Origin: Syntrophus sp963665935
Lineage (GTDB): Bacteria > Desulfobacterota > Syntrophia > Syntrophales > Syntrophaceae
DNA: 64,000 bases
NCBI GenBank assembly: GCA_963665935.1
Contig: OY762510.1
Coordinates: 2,914,001 to 2,978,000 of the forward strand
Reading direction: 5' to 3'
Positions 60,139-64,000 of the stretch are shown piece by piece. How positions within the stretch are numbered: position 1 is the first letter of the stretch; each line of letters starts with the position of its first letter. Below the pieces are notes generated by a model. That model did no database searches, was not told the origin of the DNA, and worked only from the letters and a program-made list of their open reading frames with translations. The translations under genes and the position numbers were made by a program.

Positions 60139-61461
60139 ATGGGTAAAGGGCTGATCGTCAGCGGGGGTACGGACGGCAGGTACCAGATGAAGCTCCTCTT
60201 CGCCCGGGACCGGATCACGAAGCGCATCACCGCTTTCAATCAGCAGATCACCCTCCTGACGGAACAGATCGCTACCCTGGATTCTGAGATCCTCGAGCTG
60301 GAATCGGAGATCGCCTTTCTCAAACTGGAGGCGCAAATCCTTACCGAACAGGATCGGGAGGGGAACAAGAAGGAAATCGAGAAAAAGAACAACGAGCTCA
60401 CCAAAAAGATCGAGGAGCGCTACGCCAGGAAGAGGCGGAAATCCGCCCTTGAGCTTATGAAGACGGCAGTCCAGAAGAAGATCGATTATCTCAACGACAA
60501 CATGCCGGCGGATGAAAGCGTGGAAGCCTGGTGTGCGGATCTTTCCCGGAATCTGAAAGGGGAAGTGGGAACCGTCGAGATCCCGGGCGAACGGGCTATT
60601 GTCCTGATCCAGCCGGGCTACGGCAACGCCTCCGCTTACAGCGCAGCGAGGGACGGGATTCTTGAGCCTGCCCTGGCGGGGACGCCTGCAGGGACGTTCT
60701 TCAACTGGGCGCTCCTGCCGGGATGGCAGAAATGGAAGCCGACCTACCGAACCGGTTACATCACGGCCAAGGACGGGGTGCTCTGCGATGTGGCTATCGA
60801 TGAATCATCGAGCAGCATCAAGGACCTGGATGTCAACGCCGTTTCCTTCCTGCAGAATGTCCCCATGGTTTACATGGAGTGCAACGAGGTCGCCTTCCTG
60901 GTGGGGGATCACGTCGTTGTCCAGTTCGAAGGGCAGAGCTGGGATCATCCGAAGGTCATCGGTTTTGTCGAGCACCCGCGGGGCTGCTACTGGGAGCCTT
61001 GGAACGGTCCCCTGATCTCGACGGACAATCCCTGGGTGATCACAAATATTGAAGAGGGCTATACGTTGCCGACGGATCCGGAAGATCCGAAGTACGGGAG
61101 GCTGTGTCTGGATTTTTCCGCCGGATCGACGATCCTTATCACGGTGATCTCCGTCGAAGATATCGCGATTCCCATCTCAAAAAAGCAGTTATTCATCAAA
61201 ATAGAGAGTTCTTACCAATCGACTGCCTTTGACTCGCACTTTGCCTTCATCACGCTCCACGGAGTAACCGGGAAGGCCTTCACCATGAATTTCATCGATT
61301 TCGGCGCGAGCAGCGGCGGGACGTATCAGAACGACGGCAAGACGCCGGTCGAACTGACGGATTACGATCTGGGGGATTTTATCACCAAGGTTGAAATTAA
61401 CGCCCACGCCAATCCGGGGCATACCTTTCATTACGAGATCGATTTTATCAATTTTCTGTAG
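60139..61461 (+). CDS. Tail-tip/host-specificity-like protein with coiled coil
   Basis: 440 residues. Residues 25-115 form a long charged coiled coil (FNQQITLLTEQIATLDSEILELESEIAFLKLEAQI), typical of a trimeric attachment stalk. The remainder is beta-rich: GERAIVLIQPGYGNASAYSAARDGI, FLVGDHVVVQFEGQSW, VIGFVEHPRGCYWEPW, ITLHGVTGKAFTMNFIDFGA. It is the last phage structural gene. ATG follows the previous stop by one base. No family assignment beyond tail-associated. Confidence 0.65.
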   Translation: MGKGLIVSGGTDGRYQMKLLFARDRITKRITAFNQQITLLTEQIATLDSEILELESEIAFLKLEAQILTEQDREGNKKEIEKKNNELTKKIEERYARKRRKSALELMKTAVQKKIDYLNDNMPADESVEAWCADLSRNLKGEVGTVEIPGERAIVLIQPGYGNASAYSAARDGILEPALAGTPAGTFFNWALLPGWQKWKPTYRTGYITAKDGVLCDVAIDESSSSIKDLDVNAVSFLQNVPMVYMECNEVAFLVGDHVVVQFEGQSWDHPKVIGFVEHPRGCYWEPWNGPLISTDNPWVITNIEEGYTLPTDPEDPKYGRLCLDFSAGSTILITVISVEDIAIPISKKQLFIKIESSYQSTAFDSHFAFITLHGVTGKAFTMNFIDFGASSGGTYQNDGKTPVELTDYDLGDFITKVEINAHANPGHTFHYEIDFINFL

Positions 61462-61470
61462 AATCTGTAG

Positions 61471-61481
61471 AATATTGATTG
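61471..61481 (+). other. Candidate right attachment core (attR)
   Basis: AATATTGATTG is an exact copy of 25719-25729. It begins 10 bases after the last phage gene. If both are att cores, the prophage is 25719-61481, about 35.8 kb. No copy of the tRNA-His 3' end was found here. Confidence 0.45.
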
Positions 61482-61629
61482 AGGCTTAAAACAGTTTTCA
61501 TCTACAACTCCCCAACTGGAACAGTAGACTTAATCGGTTGATTACCATTCCAAATAGAGCAATGTAACGTAAAGCTCACTTGTAGCCGTATTTTTCGGCG
61601 ATCCAGTGCAACGATTTGTTCGGGTGGCC

Positions 61630-62172
61630 TTACCCAAGCACTGTTATCATATTTGCACCAACCATCGGCACCTTCCTGATTGATACCTCAACAAGCAACT
61701 TAACATATGAATTCTTCTGAGCGGGTTCTAATAGCCTGTCAGTCCGAACCGATAAGCCAGTTATCAGAATGTCATTTTCAAGCAAGCAGAAGAAAGGGTC
61801 TTCGCCTTCTGCAGGGTCTTCGCCAGCGGGAAGTTCCTCCACCTTGTCGGGCATCCTTAATGAATCGAATAGGGTTTTGAGACGATTGTCGATGTCGCCG
61901 CCTTCTCCTATAATGAATCCAGGACCAGTCTGTGGTCGCAGCATTATGATCTTGAGCTCTGCGTTTTCCTGGCGGGCTCTTGAAGTTAAGGGAAGGAATT
62001 GGTAGTTGCCAATCTTCTTCGTCAAGGATGGATCTAGCGTCCCATGCTGAGAAAGAGGTGACGCCTTCCAAAGCTCTGCCAACTGACGATGGAAGACTTG
62101 GCGTATTTTATGCTTGTGCCGACTATCTCCATTTGCATTCAGCTTTCCGTCATAAGTCAGTGTGAAGTTCAT
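61630..62172 (-). CDS. RusA-like Holliday-junction resolvase family protein
   Basis: 180 residues. GGDIDNRLKTLFDSLRMPD near the middle is the RusA signature (D-x-D-N-x-x-K-x-x-x-D), with a second acidic cluster in ENDILITGLSV and a basic N-terminus (MNFTLTYDGKLNANGDSRHKHKIRQVFH). Start ATG has GAGGA 7 bases ahead. It runs opposite to the phage late operon. RusA-type proteins are often phage-borne but occur in host islands too, so its ownership is unclear. The 168 bases before it carry no other gene. Confidence 0.75.
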   Translation of the reverse strand: MNFTLTYDGKLNANGDSRHKHKIRQVFHRQLAELWKASPLSQHGTLDPSLTKKIGNYQFLPLTSRARQENAELKIIMLRPQTGPGFIIGEGGDIDNRLKTLFDSLRMPDKVEELPAGEDPAEGEDPFFCLLENDILITGLSVRTDRLLEPAQKNSYVKLLVEVSIRKVPMVGANMITVLG

Positions 62173-62227
62173 ATCGTATCCTCATCTAGGCACAACGTTT
62201 TCCCTTGCCGCTGATGGTGTGTGATTA

Positions 62228-63046
62228 TTATTTCATCAATTCATTACCAAGCTCACACCAAGAAAGAATTAAGTCTCGGTCTTTCTCATTGTATAGCCCA
62301 CTGATTTCTTGGAATATCTTCGAGTAACAATTAAGATATAAGCCAGTTGCGATAAACAGTGCTTTAAGCATGGCATCTGTTATCTGCTTTGAATTATTAT
62401 AATCGGCCTGCGAGGTCTGTAAAAGGCTGCTACTAGTTGGATGCGCATAAGAGGAAAAATAATTATAACAATTTGTTGCGAGTGTTTTAGAAAATCCCGA
62501 TAATTCAAGTAGCTTTTTCTTTCCACAAAAATACCATTTACCTTCTTCCAAGTATTTATTTTGTTGCTTTGGAGTAAATGAGAGAAATGCAGTATGTTGC
62601 TTCAATTCGATGGTGATCTTATCAATCTGAGATTTTTCATCTTCTTGTTTATCAGTATTGTGGGGTAAAATGAATTTTTGTCTACTCATTAAGCCTTCTC
62701 GGAACCAACTCCAAAACCTAAAATATATTTCTTCTGAACTGTTAACCTGCCTGTAGATATAGTAAAACATTGAATAATTTTCCAAACATGCTCTTATCAA
62801 GACAAGTATTGAAGCCGAAGCTGTTATTTCGTTTTCTTTCCCTTTGTAGATAATTTTTAGACCAGGATACAATACCCTGATAGAGGCGAAATGAGTGTAA
62901 TACTGTTTTAGAAATTCTTGTTTGTAATATTCTATTTTCCCATTAGTTTGCTTTATTCCTTCAAGGTGGGATATTGATTTTGTAATCAAGCCTTCGTACC
63001 AATTAAATAGGCATTCTTTATCGAGCGAGAGGTATTCAAGATTCAT
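62228..63046 (-). CDS. Unknown helical protein (DUF5677-like look)
   Basis: 272 residues, AT-rich, helical: ASILVLIRACLENYSMFYYIYRQVNSSEEIYFRFWSWFREGLMSRQKFI and NCYNYFSSYAHPTSSSLLQTS. The layout (a helix with RACLEN, later an S/A-HP turn) recalls DUF5677-type proteins and HEPN-like helical bundles, but neither is certain. No signal peptide; one hydrophobic helix near the C-terminus (ALFIATGLYLNCYSKIF). It lies between the RusA-like gene and the partial gene, in the same direction. Confidence 0.55.
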   Translation of the reverse strand: MNLEYLSLDKECLFNWYEGLITKSISHLEGIKQTNGKIEYYKQEFLKQYYTHFASIRVLYPGLKIIYKGKENEITASASILVLIRACLENYSMFYYIYRQVNSSEEIYFRFWSWFREGLMSRQKFILPHNTDKQEDEKSQIDKITIELKQHTAFLSFTPKQQNKYLEEGKWYFCGKKKLLELSGFSKTLATNCYNYFSSYAHPTSSSLLQTSQADYNNSKQITDAMLKALFIATGLYLNCYSKIFQEISGLYNEKDRDLILSWCELGNELMK

Positions 63047-63106
63047 TTAATTTACCACACAACGATAAGTTCACCGGCGAGCTTATGCAAGTCAGGTGGA
63101 ACGTCG

Positions 63107-64000
63107 TCAGGTTCGATGCTTTTTTTGCAGTTCTTCAATTATCAAAATTGTGGAATTAACCAACCTTTTTGCAGTTTGATGTGAAATTTTCTCAGCACTA
63201 TGAACTAAAAGATTCCTTTGCTTTGTTAATTCAAAGAGAATATCAGCTTGTTTTTCAGCGATTACTTGTCTCCCTATGGCCGTATTTATCAACTTTCCAA
63301 GAGAAAGTTTTTGGAGCATATAAGGTAAATCTTCGGTTTTTGATAATACTACCCTTAAAGTATTTTCAATAAGTATGGCAGCAGAAATCACAGCGGCTCT
63401 ATATTCTCCTTTTTCTAGTAGCCGTTTAGCTTCATTACTGAACTCATCTTTGAGTTCAAGAGACAGTTCTTGAAAAGATTGCCCAATTTCACTGAGGAAC
63501 GCTTCTAAATTTTTAAATGGGTCTTTTTCTCTTTCAAGGAAGACCATCCCAGACATGTCAGAAGGCAATGGTGTCCCTTTTTCTTTGATTAAAAAAATAC
63601 GTTTATTAGTAGAAATCGCCATTCCCAGTTCAAATTCAACAAAAGAAGATGTAACATCCGCTACTATAATTCCTGCTTTATCAATTAAGGCAGAAACTTT
63701 TGCTTGAAGGCTATCGCCAGCAGATAAGATTTCGTCTGCTGTTATAGGAACAAAACCATATTCTTGAGCTATAGGAAAAACATATTTTTTGTAAAAAGAT
63801 AATAGTTTGAATGGAATAGAGAAATAACACAAACGATTTGTTGCTTCAGTGGGTAAACTTAATTGAATTAAACTGTTTTCATCTGTGACTGTACTGTGTG
63901 TGAATATTTCTTTTGACCAATAGTCTTTAAGTTCTCTGAAAATATCTGATAGGATAATTGGGTAGTCAGCTTTTTTACCCGGAATGTTTATGACTTTTAT
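63107..64000 (-). CDS. Nucleotide-sensor-like plus HEPN-like protein, 5' end outside window
   Basis: The minus frame is open from the window edge to 63107 with no start needed inside (a TTG at 63832 is just one internal codon), 297 residues visible. The middle segment KVSALIDKAGIIVADVTSSFVEFELGMAISTNKRIFLI resembles the NDT/TIR-like nucleotide-binding fold. The C-terminal helical part (KGEYRAAVISAAILIENTLRVVL, then KQRNLLVHSAEKIS) has an R-x4-H motif, as in HEPN ribonucleases. Such pairings occur in toxin and phage-defence proteins. The combination is inference from motifs. AT-rich, so acquired. Confidence 0.6.
   Translation of the reverse strand: MKVINIPGKKADYPIILSDIFRELKDYWSKEIFTHSTVTDENSLIQLSLPTEATNRLCYFSIPFKLLSFYKKYVFPIAQEYGFVPITADEILSAGDSLQAKVSALIDKAGIIVADVTSSFVEFELGMAISTNKRIFLIKEKGTPLPSDMSGMVFLEREKDPFKNLEAFLSEIGQSFQELSLELKDEFSNEAKRLLEKGEYRAAVISAAILIENTLRVVLSKTEDLPYMLQKLSLGKLINTAIGRQVIAEKQADILFELTKQRNLLVHSAEKISHQTAKRLVNSTILIIEELQKKHRT

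Noticed and set aside
63830..63832. TTG as start of the last leftward gene
   Set aside because: The frame stays open to the window edge with normal coding look and has no ribosome site at the TTG.
61462..64000. Duplicate of the tRNA-His 3' end as attR
   Set aside because: No stretch with the T-arm or acceptor of tRNA-His was found by eye; only the 11-mer AATATTGATTG recurs.

Overview
The window joins a conserved stretch of host chromosome (1 to about 25.7 kb) to a nearly complete long-tailed prophage (about 25.7 to 61.5 kb), followed by a short AT-richer accessory segment (61.6 to 64 kb). Gene content points to a motile, Gram-negative, deltaproteobacterium-like host (Desulfobacterota, perhaps Syntrophales). 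The signs are a trp plus aro plus tyrA supercluster, a dprA-topA-trmFO cluster, type I-beta DAHP synthase and a FlgM-associated small gene beside an HD-GYP regulator. The species call is inference.

Host part: a diadenylate cyclase fused to a YbbR domain runs off the left edge. Rightward come trpE-G-D-C-F-B-A, making tryptophan from chorismate, and then aroF-aroB-(chorismate mutase/aroD fusion)-aroE-aroA-aroK-aroC-tyrA, making chorismate and the start of the Tyr/Phe branch. Each block has its own leader: a 15-codon peptide with three Trp codons before trpE, and a 25-codon peptide with Tyr, Phe and Trp codons before aroF. Each leader is followed by two consecutive terminator-like hairpins. A motility-type cluster (sigma-28-like promoter, small FlgM-associated gene, receiver-GAF-HD-GYP protein, lytic transglycosylase) and leftward dprA-topA-trmFO follow, then tRNA-Arg(TCT) and tRNA-His(GTG).

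Prophage: the integrase lies directly after tRNA-His. The immunity region has a leftward repressor, a rightward Cro-like gene and four related operator-like sites, two of them inside promoter spacers. Next come a CII-like regulator, a primase-helicase, an inverted repeat with TGGACC units (candidate origin), a ParB-methyltransferase fusion and terminase. An AT-rich cargo island of three genes splits the terminase from the head genes. The late genes run gpW, portal, a protease-capsid fusion with an internal start, a cement protein, endolysin and holin, head-tail connectors, tail fibre, tail tube, a tail chaperone with a -1 frameshift extension, tape measure and tail-tip proteins. An 11-bp sequence recurs beside tRNA-His and just after the last tail gene, and is a candidate attachment core.

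Right end: three leftward genes, namely a RusA-like nuclease, an unknown protein and a partial protein with a nucleotide-sensor-like segment plus a HEPN-like Rx4H motif. They look like accessory or defence genes.
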